Under the pieces are notes generated by a model. It searched no databases and was not told where the DNA came from. It saw only the letters and a list, made by a program, of their open reading frames with translations. From Colimorpha sp045639845 (lineage in GTDB: Bacteria > Bacteroidota > Bacteroidia > Bacteroidales > P3), in the NCBI GenBank assembly GCA_045639845.1, contig JAZUDW010000016.1, forward strand, positions 1 through 18,753: a stretch of 18,753 bases of DNA, in the 5' to 3' direction. Every line of letters begins with the position of its first letter. The stretch's first letter is position 1. The translations under genes were made by a program, and so were the position numbers. Shown piece by piece: positions 1-8,160 of the stretch.

Positions 1-70
1 TCTTACGCAAACGTTTTTTACGTTTGTGGGTAGACATTTTGTGGCGTTTGTGTTTTTTACCGTTTGGCAT
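1..70 (-). CDS. Small very basic protein, probably ribosomal (N-terminal part only)
   Basis: The ATG lies at 68-70 on the minus strand and the frame stays open to the window edge, giving 23 residues that begin MPNGKKHKRHKMSTHKRKKR. More than half are Lys, Arg or His, as in the tiny basic subunits that coat rRNA. From memory, Bacteroidota encode a roughly 30-residue protein of this type next to the HU gene and upstream of ribonuclease G, and a Bacteroidota-specific ribosomal protein (bL38) of this kind has been reported; I cannot confirm that this is the same protein. It starts 28 bases after the HU stop codon and is probably cotranscribed with it. The end of the gene is outside the window. 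Confidence 0.7.
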   Translation of the reverse strand, partial: MPNGKKHKRHKMSTHKRKKRLRK

Positions 71-98
71 AACTTAATGAATTTATTTTATTTTATAA

Positions 99-383
99 TT
101 ATTTTCTTCCTTCTTTCACATCGCTCATAAAAGTCTTGGCAGGTTTAAATGCTGGGATGTTATGAGCGGGAATAATGATGGTGGTATTCTTAGAGATATT
201 GCGACCGGTTTTTTCAGCACGCTTGCGGATGATGAAACTGCCGAAACCACGAAGATATACATTTTCACCTTTGCAGAGAGAATCTTTGATGGTGGCCATC
301 AGCTCTTCAACAGTAACAAGAACAGCGGCTTTTTCTATGCCAGTCTTGCGAGCGATTTCTGATACTATTTCAGCTTTTGTCAT
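99..383 (-). CDS. HU/IHF-family DNA-binding protein
   Basis: A 94-residue homodimer-type nucleoid protein that would bind and bend DNA. The N-terminal helical half (MTKAEIVSEIARKTG) is followed by the family signature around residues 45-80 (RGFGSFIIRKRAEKTGRN, then IPAHNIPAFKPAK). At the tip of the DNA-binding arm, where canonical HU/IHF has GRNP, residues 60-63 are Gly-Arg-Asn-Ile, so the DNA-intercalating proline is replaced by isoleucine. From memory this is normal for the HU paralogue at this locus in Bacteroidota. Length is close to the usual 90-95. It has its own promoter at 456-486 with palindromes in the leader, and it precedes the small basic ribosomal-like gene. The first ATG fits the family start. 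Confidence 0.95.
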   Translation of the reverse strand: MTKAEIVSEIARKTGIEKAAVLVTVEELMATIKDSLCKGENVYLRGFGSFIIRKRAEKTGRNISKNTTIIIPAHNIPAFKPAKTFMSDVKEGRK

Positions 384-428
384 TTCTATTACAAGTTTGC
401 TTTATAATCCTATTTATTATATCGATTA

Positions 429-455
429 CGAATATAATTCGCACAAATCGATTTG
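429..455. promoter_or_regulatory. Two adjacent palindromes in the HU leader
   Basis: CGAATATAATTCG (429-441, five-base arms around ATA) is followed at 444-455 by CAAATCGATTTG, a perfect 12-base palindrome. The second directly abuts the HU minus-10-like box (456-463), so it covers the expected transcription start. They could be operator sites, for instance for HU autoregulation, or leader RNA hairpins. The symmetry is seen directly; the function is inferred. Confidence 0.45.
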
Positions 456-486
456 CAAAATTAGTAAAAAAATCCCGTTGCGCAAT
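456..486 (-). promoter_or_regulatory. HU promoter, Bacteroidota type
   Basis: On the minus strand, ATTG (483-486) is followed by exactly 19 bases and then TAATTTTG (456-463). This matches the Bacteroidota primary-sigma pattern of TTG near -33 and TAnnTTTG near -7 at normal spacing. The HU start codon lies about 70 bases downstream, leaving a palindrome-containing leader. Confidence 0.7.
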
Positions 487-774
487 AATTTTTTTTGCTT
501 TTTTGCTTTTTATATACTTTTGTATTTGTATAATTATTGCTAAAACAATGTGTTGTGTTTGTTTTGCGTTGGACTGTGTGCACTCTATTTATGGAACAGA
601 GGACCTCTATTTATGTGTTTATAAGGTTCGATTATTGTTTTTTTGAATCCTTTTTCCGTCCAACAATATTCTTGGAATATAGTTCTTTGGGCGAGTCTGT
701 ACGACATTTAAGTGATGATGAAAAAATAACTTGGGGCACAATGGTATGACAACCTAGTACGCTTTTACTTCACC

Positions 775-853
775 TTGTTGGCTATTTTGAAGCTGTACCT
801 CGGTCACATAGCTCGCTATGCTCCCTCGTCTCAACTCCAAAATACCCCAACAA
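775..853. repeat. Imperfect long inverted repeat
   Basis: The arm at 775-811 and the arm at 816-853 are inverted relatives around a four-base CTCG centre. The best-paired parts are the outer TTGTTGG / CCAACAA, the ATTTTG / CAAAAT block, and the inner CATAG / CTATG; the middle is poorly paired. It is flanked by single-copy AT-rich DNA and is followed by no T-run typical of an intrinsic terminator. It resembles a decayed palindromic intergenic element, but family membership cannot be judged from one copy. Confidence 0.5.
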
Positions 854-920
854 TCTAAAGCAAAATTGTACCAATTTATTTTTTATGATCACTAAATTTA
901 CTATTTCTGCATTTTTATAA

Positions 921-973
921 AGAAAAAAAGTAGTAAGCAGGTGTGGTGTCTCAACCTCCCTGCTTACTACTTT
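921..973 (-). terminator. Intrinsic terminator after floA
   Basis: Perfect 15-base arms at 927-941 (AAAGTAGTAAGCAGG) and 959-973 with a 17-base loop are followed on the minus strand by a T-rich tract (929-921). It lies 23 bases past the floA stop codon and plausibly ends the whole porU-to-floA transcript. Confidence 0.9.
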
Positions 974-996
974 CTATCATTAATCTTTGGTTTGCT

Positions 997-1956
997 TTAT
1001 TTGCTTGCGTTGGGTTTAGAGATCGATTCTCTCATCTCAGTATCGGCTTGCATGTTCTTCATGCGGTAGTAGTCCATGATACCAAGGTTGCCATTGCGGA
1101 AAGCTTCGGCCATTGCCAGAGGCACCTCGGCTTCTGCCTGGATCACTTTGGCACGAGCTTCTTCTGCTTTAGCTCTCATCTCTTGTTCATTGGCGATAGC
1201 CATAGCTCTACGTTCCTCAGCCTTGGCTTGGGCAATGTTCTTGTCGGCATTAGCCTGATCCATCTGGAGCTGAGCACCGATGTTCTTACCTACGTCGATG
1301 TCGGCAATATCGATAGAGAGAATCTCGAAAGCGGTGCCGCTATCAAGTCCTTTGGTCAGTACGAGTTTGGAGATCGAATCTGGATTTTCAAGCACCTGTT
1401 TGTGACTGGTTGCCGAACCGATAGAGGTTACAATACCTTCTCCTACACGAGCAAGGATTGTCTCTTCGCCAGCACCACCAACGAGTTGTTTGATATTGGT
1501 ACGTACCGTAACACGTGCTTTGGCAATAAGCTGGATACCGTCTTTAGCAACAGCGGCAACAGGAGGAGTGTCGATAACTTTGGGGTTAACCGAAGTCTGC
1601 ACGGCTTTCAATACATCGCGACCGGCGAGGTCGATGCAAGTACAGGTTTTAAAATCGAGGTTTATGTTGGCTTTATTGGCACTGATGAGAGCATTAACCA
1701 CGGTGTTAACGCGTCCGCCAGCCATATAGTGCGATTCAAGGTCGTTCTGTTTCAGGTCGAGACCTGCTTTACGAGCAGCGATAAGGTTGTTTACAATCAC
1801 CGAAGGAGGCACCTTACGGAAACGCATGAAGGTAAGTTGAATCAATGATGTGTGAACACCCGAGATAAGTGCTTGAAACCATATTCCGATAGGGAAAAGC
1901 CATATTAGTAAGAAAAGTAATACGGCACAGGCCACAATAATAAAGATAATGTCCAT
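997..1956 (-). CDS. floA: Flotillin-like membrane-domain scaffold protein FloA
   Basis: A 319-residue protein of the YqfA/FloA family, a bacterial flotillin that oligomerises on the inner face of the membrane and organises protein- and lipid-rich microdomains. An N-terminal hydrophobic hairpin (about residues 4-30) anchors it. The central part is the SPFH-like domain, with the family sequence FMRFRKVPPSVIVNN near residue 44 and an adjoining KVIDTPPV-type stretch. Residues about 235-290 are Ala/Glu/Lys-rich coiled coil (for example AQAKAEERRAMAIANEQEM), and the tail GNLGIMDYYRMKNMQADT is typical. Length matches the family (about 320-330). It follows nfeD, its usual partner, after a 184-base gap that may hold its own promoter, and it ends just before a strong terminator. 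Confidence 0.97.
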   Translation of the reverse strand: MDIIFIIVACAVLLFLLIWLFPIGIWFQALISGVHTSLIQLTFMRFRKVPPSVIVNNLIAARKAGLDLKQNDLESHYMAGGRVNTVVNALISANKANINLDFKTCTCIDLAGRDVLKAVQTSVNPKVIDTPPVAAVAKDGIQLIAKARVTVRTNIKQLVGGAGEETILARVGEGIVTSIGSATSHKQVLENPDSISKLVLTKGLDSGTAFEILSIDIADIDVGKNIGAQLQMDQANADKNIAQAKAEERRAMAIANEQEMRAKAEEARAKVIQAEAEVPLAMAEAFRNGNLGIMDYYRMKNMQADTEMRESISKPNASK

Positions 1957-2094
1957 AATAAGTGATGTTTTGGGTAATAATGATATTTCTATTCTTTATT
2001 TATCAATTGTTTTTCAAAAAAAATGTTTCAAAAGTTACGAGTCCTTGTTCAACGTCCAGTTCGCCTATTATATTGATGTTCTTGTTTGTCGAAA

Positions 2095-2121
2095 CAAAAG
2101 TAATCTCGTTGTTGTTGCAAA
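2095..2121 (-). promoter_or_regulatory. Possible internal promoter for floA
   Basis: TACTTTTG (minus strand, 2095-2102) matches the TAnnTTTG box. A TTTG lies upstream (2118-2121), but the spacing is 15 rather than the usual 19-20 bases, so this is weak. It overlaps an inverted repeat at 2117-2134 (GCAAAG and CTTTGC arms). It would give floA a leader of about 130 bases. Confidence 0.25.
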
Positions 2122-2140
2122 GATCGAACTTTGCGTTGCC

Positions 2141-2614
2141 CTATTTGCTATCAATGTGAGGTTGAACGGTGATCTTGTATCCATCCACTTCAATCACCTC
2201 TATGGTGGTGTTGGGGTCTATAAACTCGCTTACAGAGTGAACTTCCTTAATTTGGTCGCCAAACAAGGCATTGCCCGAGGGAGCCAATCGAGAGGTGGTG
2301 ATACCGATGCTCCCCACATGGATCTCGTTTTCATCAACCACGTTGACCTTTGAGTCGATTGCCTCTTTGAGCGTGAAACGCTGCCATGTTTTTGATTTTA
2401 GAAAGATAATGATCAGTACTGCGAAAACAATGATTGACGAGATCAATACGATGTTTCCGGCCTTAGTACCGTGGCTTGTGTAAGTTTGCCAGATGGCCAA
2501 TGCTGTCAATATTCCGCCGATAGCACCGGCAATACCACCCGGCAGGGCCACGATTTCCAAAGCAGCCAGTGTGATGCCAATCAGAATGATAATGATGATG
2601 ATTGTCCACGACAT
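2141..2614 (-). CDS. NfeD-family membrane protein
   Basis: A 157-residue short-form NfeD protein. Three hydrophobic segments (about residues 4-22, 24-44 and 53-72) are followed by a soluble C-terminal domain (about 90-155) with the NfeD beta-barrel (OB-fold) pattern, including VGSIGITTSRLAPSG and the closing IEVIEVDGYKITVQ. It lacks the serine-protease domain of long NfeD proteins. Members of this class partner with flotillin-like proteins in membrane domains, and floA is the next gene, which supports the call. It starts 18 bases after the clpS stop codon, consistent with one transcript. Confidence 0.9.
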   Translation of the reverse strand: MSWTIIIIIILIGITLAALEIVALPGGIAGAIGGILTALAIWQTYTSHGTKAGNIVLISSIIVFAVLIIIFLKSKTWQRFTLKEAIDSKVNVVDENEIHVGSIGITTSRLAPSGNALFGDQIKEVHSVSEFIDPNTTIEVIEVDGYKITVQPHIDSK

Positions 2615-2632
2615 AGGATAAATGAATAAAGG

Positions 2633-2917
2633 TTACGAACGAATAATCTCAGAAGTAAGTTGTTTGTTAAGTAGCGAAGTGTGCATGGGAAGCAACTCTT
2701 CGTAGCTGCCATGTTTCACAGCACATTTACCACGATAGTGGATAATGATAGTGCATTGTTCGGCCTGTTCGAAAGTGTGGCGGCAAATGTCCACCAGCGC
2801 TTTGATCACGTAGTCGAACGTATGGTAGTCATCGTTATAGATCACAAGGTCGCAGCCATGGTCGTCCAACACATCTATCTCTTCTTCGTATTGATGTTGT
2901 TCTTGATTCTTTTCCAT
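2633..2917 (-). CDS. clpS: ATP-dependent Clp protease adaptor ClpS
   Basis: A 94-residue adaptor that hands N-degron substrates to ClpA/ClpC-type unfoldases. The substrate-binding signature is complete: VIYNDDYHTFDYVI at residues 25-38 supplies Asn28-Asp29-Asp30, and His60 (in TIIIHYRG) matches the second N-degron ligand of the family. The acidic, flexible N-terminus (QYEEEIDVLDDH) is usual. I chose the ATG at 2915-2917; a TTG ten codons upstream keeps the frame but overlaps the ispF stop codon and would add residues with no family counterpart. It starts 22 bases after ispF ends. No clpA/clpC gene is in the window. Confidence 0.93.
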   Translation of the reverse strand: MEKNQEQHQYEEEIDVLDDHGCDLVIYNDDYHTFDYVIKALVDICRHTFEQAEQCTIIIHYRGKCAVKHGSYEELLPMHTSLLNKQLTSEIIRS

Positions 2918-2939
2918 AACAGTGATCGATAATGAGTAG

Positions 2940-3422
2940 TTAGTCAAGCGAGTTGATCAGCACGGAGGCGTAGGCTGAAATACCTTCTTCTCGTCCTTCA
3001 AAACCGAGGTGTTCTGTAGTTGTAGCTTTGATAGAAACATCATCAGGGTCTATGCCCATCACGTTGGCCAAAGTGTTTCGCATCGATGGAATATGAGGCA
3101 TCAGTTTGGGCTTTTGAGCACATACTATGGCATCGATATTACCTATAGAATAGCCTTTTTGATGGATGAGGTCGCATACATGCCGTAGCAAAACTTTGCT
3201 GTCAATACCTTTATATGCAGGATCGTTATCGGGGAAATGCTGACCGATATCACCCAAAGCTGCAGCACCCAGCAGCGCATCGCAGATGGCATGTATCAAC
3301 ACATCTGCATCGCTATGCCCCACCAGACCGTGGGTGTGTTCTATCTGAATGCCACCCAACCACAGCGGTAAGCCTTCTTTCAGTTGGTGTACGTCAAATC
3401 CCAATCCGGTTCTTATCCTCAT
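2940..3422 (-). CDS. ispF: 2-C-methyl-D-erythritol 2,4-cyclodiphosphate synthase
   Basis: A 160-residue enzyme of the MEP isoprenoid pathway. It cyclises CDP-methylerythritol 2-phosphate to the 2,4-cyclodiphosphate with release of CMP. Metal ligands are visible: Asp10 and His12 in GFDVHQL and His44 in VLIHAICDAL. GHSDAD (35-40) and GDIGQHFPDND (58-68) are classic signatures, and KATTTEHLGFEG (132-143) carries the nucleotide-side Thr/Glu residues. Length is typical; the protein acts as a cytoplasmic trimer. It begins only 9 bases after the porV stop codon, so it is most likely translated from the porU-porV transcript despite having no functional link to secretion. Confidence 0.97.
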   Translation of the reverse strand: MRIRTGLGFDVHQLKEGLPLWLGGIQIEHTHGLVGHSDADVLIHAICDALLGAAALGDIGQHFPDNDPAYKGIDSKVLLRHVCDLIHQKGYSIGNIDAIVCAQKPKLMPHIPSMRNTLANVMGIDPDDVSIKATTTEHLGFEGREEGISAYASVLINSLD

Positions 3423-3431
3423 ACGTCCCTG

Positions 3432-4610
3432 TTATTTTCTGTTTCTACTAATGTTCCAAGCAATCGAGATACGAACGGTGTTGCTCAGAGGGTTCTGGTT
3501 CAACAAAGTGGTTGGTATCAGGTAGGAAAGGTTGAAGTCGAAGGTATTGTAGCGTATGCCGGCGCCCAAAGTGATATATTGGCGACCGCCCTTGCTCAGA
3601 GTTTCGTAGAAGTAACCACCGCGAAGAACAAAGGTGTTAGAATACCAGTATTCAGCACCTGCGCTAATCTGAAGCTCGCTCAATTCCTCTTTCAGACCGC
3701 CTGGGGCATCCATAAAGGAGTAGATAGCACCTTGCATAGAGCTAAGCGTCTTGTATTCCGAAAGACTATGATATCGGCCTTCATATTCGCCCGTCTCTTC
3801 GTTATAGATAGGAGGTGTTGGCACCAAGAGCTTGTTCGCATCCAGCATCACGTTGATAGTATTGTATTCATCAATATTATAGGTGTAGCGACCACCCAGG
3901 CGTATGTTTGCAGGAAGGAAGTCGTTCTGGGTATCATCGTCGGAGTAGCGAAGTTTAGAACCCAGATTGCTCACAAACAGACCGGCAGCAAAGCTTTGGA
4001 ACTGATCCACATCTTTCTGATAATAGAGTCCCACATCGGCAGCAGCAGCACGAGCAGCCTTGGTGGTCTGTGATTGTACGGTGATACCGTTAGTCATATC
4101 GCTCTGAATAAAACGGCCCGAAGCACCCAGTGAAAGTTCGTCGGTCAGTTTCATAGCGTAGGTTACATCCAAGGCAAACTCGTTGGGCATAAAGGTACCT
4201 AAAGCATTGCCATCCTCGTCCGTATGACCAATATCACCGAGCGAGAAGTATGTCAGCGAAGCTGCTGCAGCGCTACGGTTGTTTATGCGGTAATAGCCAC
4301 CCAAATAGAGGAAGTTCATATCGCTCACGCCCAGATTTCTCATCCAAGGGGTGTATGTGGTACCTATAGCCATCTTGTCTTCTGCAAAAGCAAATTTGGC
4401 GTTGTTCCAGTGAGCCGAATAGATGTCGGGAGTGGTAGCGGCACCCACGTCGCCCATACCGCTCGAGATAGCATCAGGAGATGTAAGGAGGATAGGAATA
4501 CCGGTGAGGATATAGGATCCTTGCTGACCTGCCAAGTTTTGAGCCATTGTCGTATTGGCGGCCAACAACAAGCAAGCTGTTAAAGCGATACGTTTAAGAG
4601 TTTTTCTCAT
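3432..4610 (-). CDS. porV: Type IX secretion outer-membrane protein PorV (LptO)
   Basis: A 392-residue outer-membrane beta-barrel of the PorV/LptO branch of the FadL superfamily. PorV carries secreted cargo from the T9SS translocon to the PorU sortase by binding cargo C-terminal domains. A signal peptide (MRKTLKRIALTACLLLAANTTMAQ, about 1-24) precedes the family's conserved start ITGIP-type stretch with PDAISSGMGDVGAATTPD near residues 45-63, followed by alternating aromatic barrel strands to the C-terminus (NTVRISIAWNISRNRK). It lies 94 bases downstream of porU, the usual pairing. Length is close to the approximately 390 of characterised members. Confidence 0.94.
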   Translation of the reverse strand: MRKTLKRIALTACLLLAANTTMAQNLAGQQGSYILTGIPILLTSPDAISSGMGDVGAATTPDIYSAHWNNAKFAFAEDKMAIGTTYTPWMRNLGVSDMNFLYLGGYYRINNRSAAAASLTYFSLGDIGHTDEDGNALGTFMPNEFALDVTYAMKLTDELSLGASGRFIQSDMTNGITVQSQTTKAARAAAADVGLYYQKDVDQFQSFAAGLFVSNLGSKLRYSDDDTQNDFLPANIRLGGRYTYNIDEYNTINVMLDANKLLVPTPPIYNEETGEYEGRYHSLSEYKTLSSMQGAIYSFMDAPGGLKEELSELQISAGAEYWYSNTFVLRGGYFYETLSKGGRQYITLGAGIRYNTFDFNLSYLIPTTLLNQNPLSNTVRISIAWNISRNRK

Positions 4611-4704
4611 TTTTTCGTGTTTCAGATTTGATGTATATGTTGCAGTTTCGATAATTAAGCAACTTGAGGAAAAACGTTTGTCTTCAATATTTATTGTTTG
4701 ACAA

Positions 4705-7700
4705 CTACATTTTAACTACTTTACAAGAAGCAGCCTTCGTCTCTCCGTTGGCTGTCGTCAGCAAAGCCCTTACTATATAGATGCCATTTTGCACCTTGAT
4801 ACCGTGTGCGTTGGTGAAATCCCAAACAATAGGATCCAGTACGAAAGCGTTTCTGCCTACTGTGGGAGAAAAAGTCTGCACCACTTGACCGTTCATATTG
4901 TAGATATACACTACGGCACACTCTATCGTGCTTGGTGCATTGTATTCCAAATGTATCGTCGTTTGAGAACTCGAGGGGTTGGGGTAACCAAAGAATCTTC
5001 CTATAGTGAGAGTGTCGTTGTTCCGTACATAAAAATCTATCGAAGCCGAGTTTGAGTAGTTGTATATATTCCAAGCCTTGAGTGTCAGCGAGTGAATGCC
5101 AGGCGTCAAGGTGGGGAAGGTGTAGGTAATAAAACCGCGTTGCGCATCGACAATATCGGTTTGGTAGAAATCGTTCAGAATGTATAAGTCGTTAGGGTTT
5201 TCGTCGAGCATGGCCGTAATGTCGTGTCCCAATCCGCTACCCACGGCGTTGATGCCCACCGAGTCGTATAGTATGGCAAAAAGCGAAGGCGTTTCGTTGG
5301 TGATACCGCCATCGATAAAGTTAGTGTCGTTGATAAACAACCGTATCTCTGGACGCAGCTCGCGTATCTCCACATCGTTGTTGAAACCGCCGAAGTAGAT
5401 ATTGGTATAGGCGCCGCTGGCATCTGTCGAAGTGGATTTTGCATAATGGCTCAGTTTGCCGCGGCCAAACTGATAGGCGACATCGCGGGGGACGATAAAC
5501 TTATAGGAGAAATGACCGTTCTTTACCGAGTCGCATCCCTTGTAGAGAATATTCTTTTGCTGTGTGAACTCAATTTCAGTGCCCTCATTGTCGTTGGCCA
5601 GCGTCTTGTTTTGGGTAGATCTGTCGAACACGATAGGATAGATAATGCCATTGAAGTTTGAGGCCAAAGCACCATGGCTGTCCTCAATCACGCCTTCCAC
5701 TGTCACTTCCGAGAGCACCAAGCAGCTGTCGGGTGTATTCTCGCTGATATCCTTGCCGTTGATCTTTGTTACTCGTACATTCATCTCGGGTACAGAGAGT
5801 CTCAGGGCAGGGTCGCCCAACAGCGTGATGGCGATATTCTGATTGAGCGGCTGATTGTTTTTTACTAAACGTAGCGCATTGCCTACGGTATTGTTCGTGT
5901 TTAGGCAGTTCATTACCAAAGAAGAGTTGAAACTTCTTATATGCGAGATAGGGCGTGCTGCAGCCACTACGCCCACTCCGGCACCCTTCGATAGTAGGAA
6001 CATCTCGGCTCCGCTGTTGCCCTCTATGCGGTCAAACTTACCGAAGCTGCAGGTGCTGGTGATGAAGAAAGCCAGCTGGTTGATGTTGTTGTAGTTCGTC
6101 ATATCGCTTTCTTGGATATAACGTTCCGTGCCGATATACTGGTCCGAACCATGACCTATGTAGTTCAAAAGCAGACAGCCGTAGTCCATGCGTTGCCTCA
6201 AGGCATTGTTGGCGTCGGGGTAGTACGATCCTATAGCGCCGCTCTGTTGTATATAAGCGTCGGCATAGATCTTGTCCATGTTTATCCATGGATATTTGTC
6301 GGCAATCTGTCGAGACAGACTCTCGTTCGATAGAGCAAAATCCGTATCGTTGGGGCTGCTGGGATCGGCATCGTCCGATAGCAGTGCCACATAGTTCCTC
6401 CAGTCGCCTCTCACCTCGTCCATTGTCAGATCATGTTTGTTCAAATAACGCTCAATCTTATCGACTATCAGATTGGCCTCTTCGCTGTTGCGAGCAGGCA
6501 GACGGCCTATGCTGATGTCCAAGCTCTCATATACCATGCCAGTCTCATTGTCGTCCAGATAGCCCAGTGGGTCGTCGCTGGCCGAGAAAGAACTCTCGTC
6601 CGTGAATCCCACTTCCGATTGATAGGTTATCACAGTGGGCAGATTGTTGCCAAGTATATCTCTATTGTCGAACGTCCCTTTGCCAAAGAGAATCAAGTGA
6701 GAAGGCTTAGCCAACGATTGATTCTCTAGCGCCCTGCGGTAAAACATCCTCATCATCTCGCGAATAGCCATGGGGTCGGCTTTGCCGCTCGAAAACTCGT
6801 TAAACACCTCCTGCTGATCCACCACCAGCACCACCATGCCGTCGTATATGCGGTGCAGCGTGGCCAGCTGTTCGGATTGTTGGGCAAACATACTGTGTGT
6901 CACTATCACCAGGTCGGGATTCTCGCTGCCATGTATGTCCTGATTGTGCAAAGCCGTGATGGCTACAGGCGAAAAAAATGCCGATTGGTCGAACGCTACA
7001 AATTCGCGGGGCTTATCGGTGGCAGAAGTGAATGTCAGCGTAGAACCATTAAGGGAAGTCGCCATCTGTTTCACCGCCCCCAGGTCGGTGATATCCCATA
7101 TCCTTACCTGATTGTCAGCGTTGGCTATCTGCATCCGAGCATTGGCGAAATGCAGTCCATAGCAGTTGCCAAACATCCACTGGCTTCCGACAAACGACAG
7201 CGGAGCCTCCGCGTTGACCTCTATGTAATCCAGATAGCCCATGGCAGAACTCTGACTTGTGGCAAAGCTGATGTCGAAGTTGAGCGACGAAGAGCTGCTG
7301 CGGTACTGTCCGTTCAGCACATCGTAGTTGTTTGTCGGGGTCAGATATAGGTGGCGTGTAGTCCCGTTCATCGAAATATTAAATTCGCTGCTGCTTTTGC
7401 TCAGGCTGGCCATCGCAATACGGCAATCTACGACAGCGTTATTGTTGATATGAGGCAACGATATGGATAACGAACGTGTGCTGTTGGCCGACGAGAAACT
7501 CTCGCCTACCCAGATCAGACCCGTGTTATCTGTATTCAGTAGGTCTCGCTCGTATAGGCCGCGAGCCAGATAGTGCGCTATTGTAGTGTCGGGTGTTCCG
7601 TTGTTGATGGCCGTTTCTATGCGTTTCGAGGCTTCCACTCCCACGCCGACAAACACGTAGTTGTAGTTGTCGTAGGGATGTCGCTGATGCAGATATCTAT

Positions 7701-8070
7701 GGGTCGAGTTGTCGTAGAGCCAAGTGTTGGGGCCTTCAGCATAAAAGAGCAGGTAGTCGTTGCCATCCATAAGACCGTTGCCGTTGATGTCCACCACTTG
7801 TAGCGGACATTCCGTAAGGTCGTCGGGTCTTGCTTCGGCATTGTTTTTGCTCAATACCGACCCATTGCCGCCATACAAAGCAATATGTTCCACATCTCTG
7901 CCTTGCAATGCCGCAATATCGTCGATGCCTATCTTGTAGATGCCGTTTTCTGCTATAGCCAAACGGAACCAAGAGCCCTGAGCCAATACCGAATGGGCCT
8001 TATGTTGCTGAGCCTGTATGGCGAGGCAGCTAAGCACCATTGCTGCCAGTAAGAGTATCAATCTGCGCAT
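4705..8070 (-). CDS. porU: Type IX secretion sortase PorU (C25 gingipain-like)
   Basis: A 1121-residue cell-surface enzyme that removes the C-terminal signal of T9SS cargo and attaches the cargo to lipopolysaccharide. A signal peptide (MRRLILLLAAMVLSCLAIQAQ) precedes the N-terminal beta-rich part. The C25 catalytic dyad is visible as His640 in NYIGHGSDQ and Cys674 in ITSTCSFGKFD, 34 residues apart, close to the position of the active cysteine reported for the Porphyromonas enzyme (about residue 690). A Gly-rich VGVVAAARP and LLGDPALRL follow, as in gingipains. The last 90 residues (GYPNPSSSQ...NGQVV...GIYIVRAL...KVVKM) form a T9SS-type C-terminal domain. It heads the porU-porV-ispF-clpS-nfeD-floA run. 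Its leader contains an 11-base tandem repeat. Confidence 0.96.
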   Translation of the reverse strand: MRRLILLLAAMVLSCLAIQAQQHKAHSVLAQGSWFRLAIAENGIYKIGIDDIAALQGRDVEHIALYGGNGSVLSKNNAEARPDDLTECPLQVVDINGNGLMDGNDYLLFYAEGPNTWLYDNSTHRYLHQRHPYDNYNYVFVGVGVEASKRIETAINNGTPDTTIAHYLARGLYERDLLNTDNTGLIWVGESFSSANSTRSLSISLPHINNNAVVDCRIAMASLSKSSSEFNISMNGTTRHLYLTPTNNYDVLNGQYRSSSSSLNFDISFATSQSSAMGYLDYIEVNAEAPLSFVGSQWMFGNCYGLHFANARMQIANADNQVRIWDITDLGAVKQMATSLNGSTLTFTSATDKPREFVAFDQSAFFSPVAITALHNQDIHGSENPDLVIVTHSMFAQQSEQLATLHRIYDGMVVLVVDQQEVFNEFSSGKADPMAIREMMRMFYRRALENQSLAKPSHLILFGKGTFDNRDILGNNLPTVITYQSEVGFTDESSFSASDDPLGYLDDNETGMVYESLDISIGRLPARNSEEANLIVDKIERYLNKHDLTMDEVRGDWRNYVALLSDDADPSSPNDTDFALSNESLSRQIADKYPWINMDKIYADAYIQQSGAIGSYYPDANNALRQRMDYGCLLLNYIGHGSDQYIGTERYIQESDMTNYNNINQLAFFITSTCSFGKFDRIEGNSGAEMFLLSKGAGVGVVAAARPISHIRSFNSSLVMNCLNTNNTVGNALRLVKNNQPLNQNIAITLLGDPALRLSVPEMNVRVTKINGKDISENTPDSCLVLSEVTVEGVIEDSHGALASNFNGIIYPIVFDRSTQNKTLANDNEGTEIEFTQQKNILYKGCDSVKNGHFSYKFIVPRDVAYQFGRGKLSHYAKSTSTDASGAYTNIYFGGFNNDVEIRELRPEIRLFINDTNFIDGGITNETPSLFAILYDSVGINAVGSGLGHDITAMLDENPNDLYILNDFYQTDIVDAQRGFITYTFPTLTPGIHSLTLKAWNIYNYSNSASIDFYVRNNDTLTIGRFFGYPNPSSSQTTIHLEYNAPSTIECAVVYIYNMNGQVVQTFSPTVGRNAFVLDPIVWDFTNAHGIKVQNGIYIVRALLTTANGETKAASCKVVKM

Positions 8071-8116
8071 ATTTTTAGTTTTTGAGAATGCCGTTGTACT
8101 ATTTCTGTTTTTTACA

Positions 8117-8160
8117 TCATACCTTCGTCATGCCTTCGTCATACCTTCGGTGTGCCTTCG
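8117..8160. repeat. Tandem 11-base repeat, four units, in the porU leader
   Basis: On the plus strand the units are TCATACCTTCG (8117-8127), TCATGCCTTCG (8128-8138), TCATACCTTCG (8139-8149) and a diverged GTGTGCCTTCG (8150-8160). They lie 47-90 bases upstream of the porU start codon, so the porU RNA would contain CGAAGG every 11 bases. Confidence 0.85.

Larger units (their letters stand above)
384..926. other. Gene-free AT-rich intergenic stretch
   Basis: About 540 bases between the HU start and the floA terminator. It holds the HU promoter and two palindromes (429-486), an 11-base direct repeat CTCTATTTATG at 583-593 and 605-615, and the imperfect long inverted repeat at 775-853. Short open frames here (for example 377-646 and 537-749 on the plus strand) have low-complexity, Phe/Cys/Tyr-rich translations and no recognisable domain, so I do not call them genes. 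Nothing resembling a tRNA or other known RNA was seen. Confidence 0.6.

Noticed and set aside
377..749. Small plus-strand ORFs upstream of HU
   Set aside because: AT-rich frames with Phe/Cys/Tyr-rich translations, no initiation context and no domain; the first overlaps the HU start and the HU promoter.
943..1848. A 301-residue plus-strand ORF opposite floA
   Set aside because: Low-quality His/Phe/Ser/Cys-rich translation; floA on the other strand is certain, and this frame begins inside the floA terminator.
1949..2353. A plus-strand ORF across the nfeD-floA gap
   Set aside because: Mostly overlaps nfeD antisense and has no recognisable features.
2633..2947. Longer ClpS starting at an upstream TTG
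   Set aside because: It would overlap the ispF stop codon and add ten residues outside the family; the ATG at 2917 gives the canonical protein.
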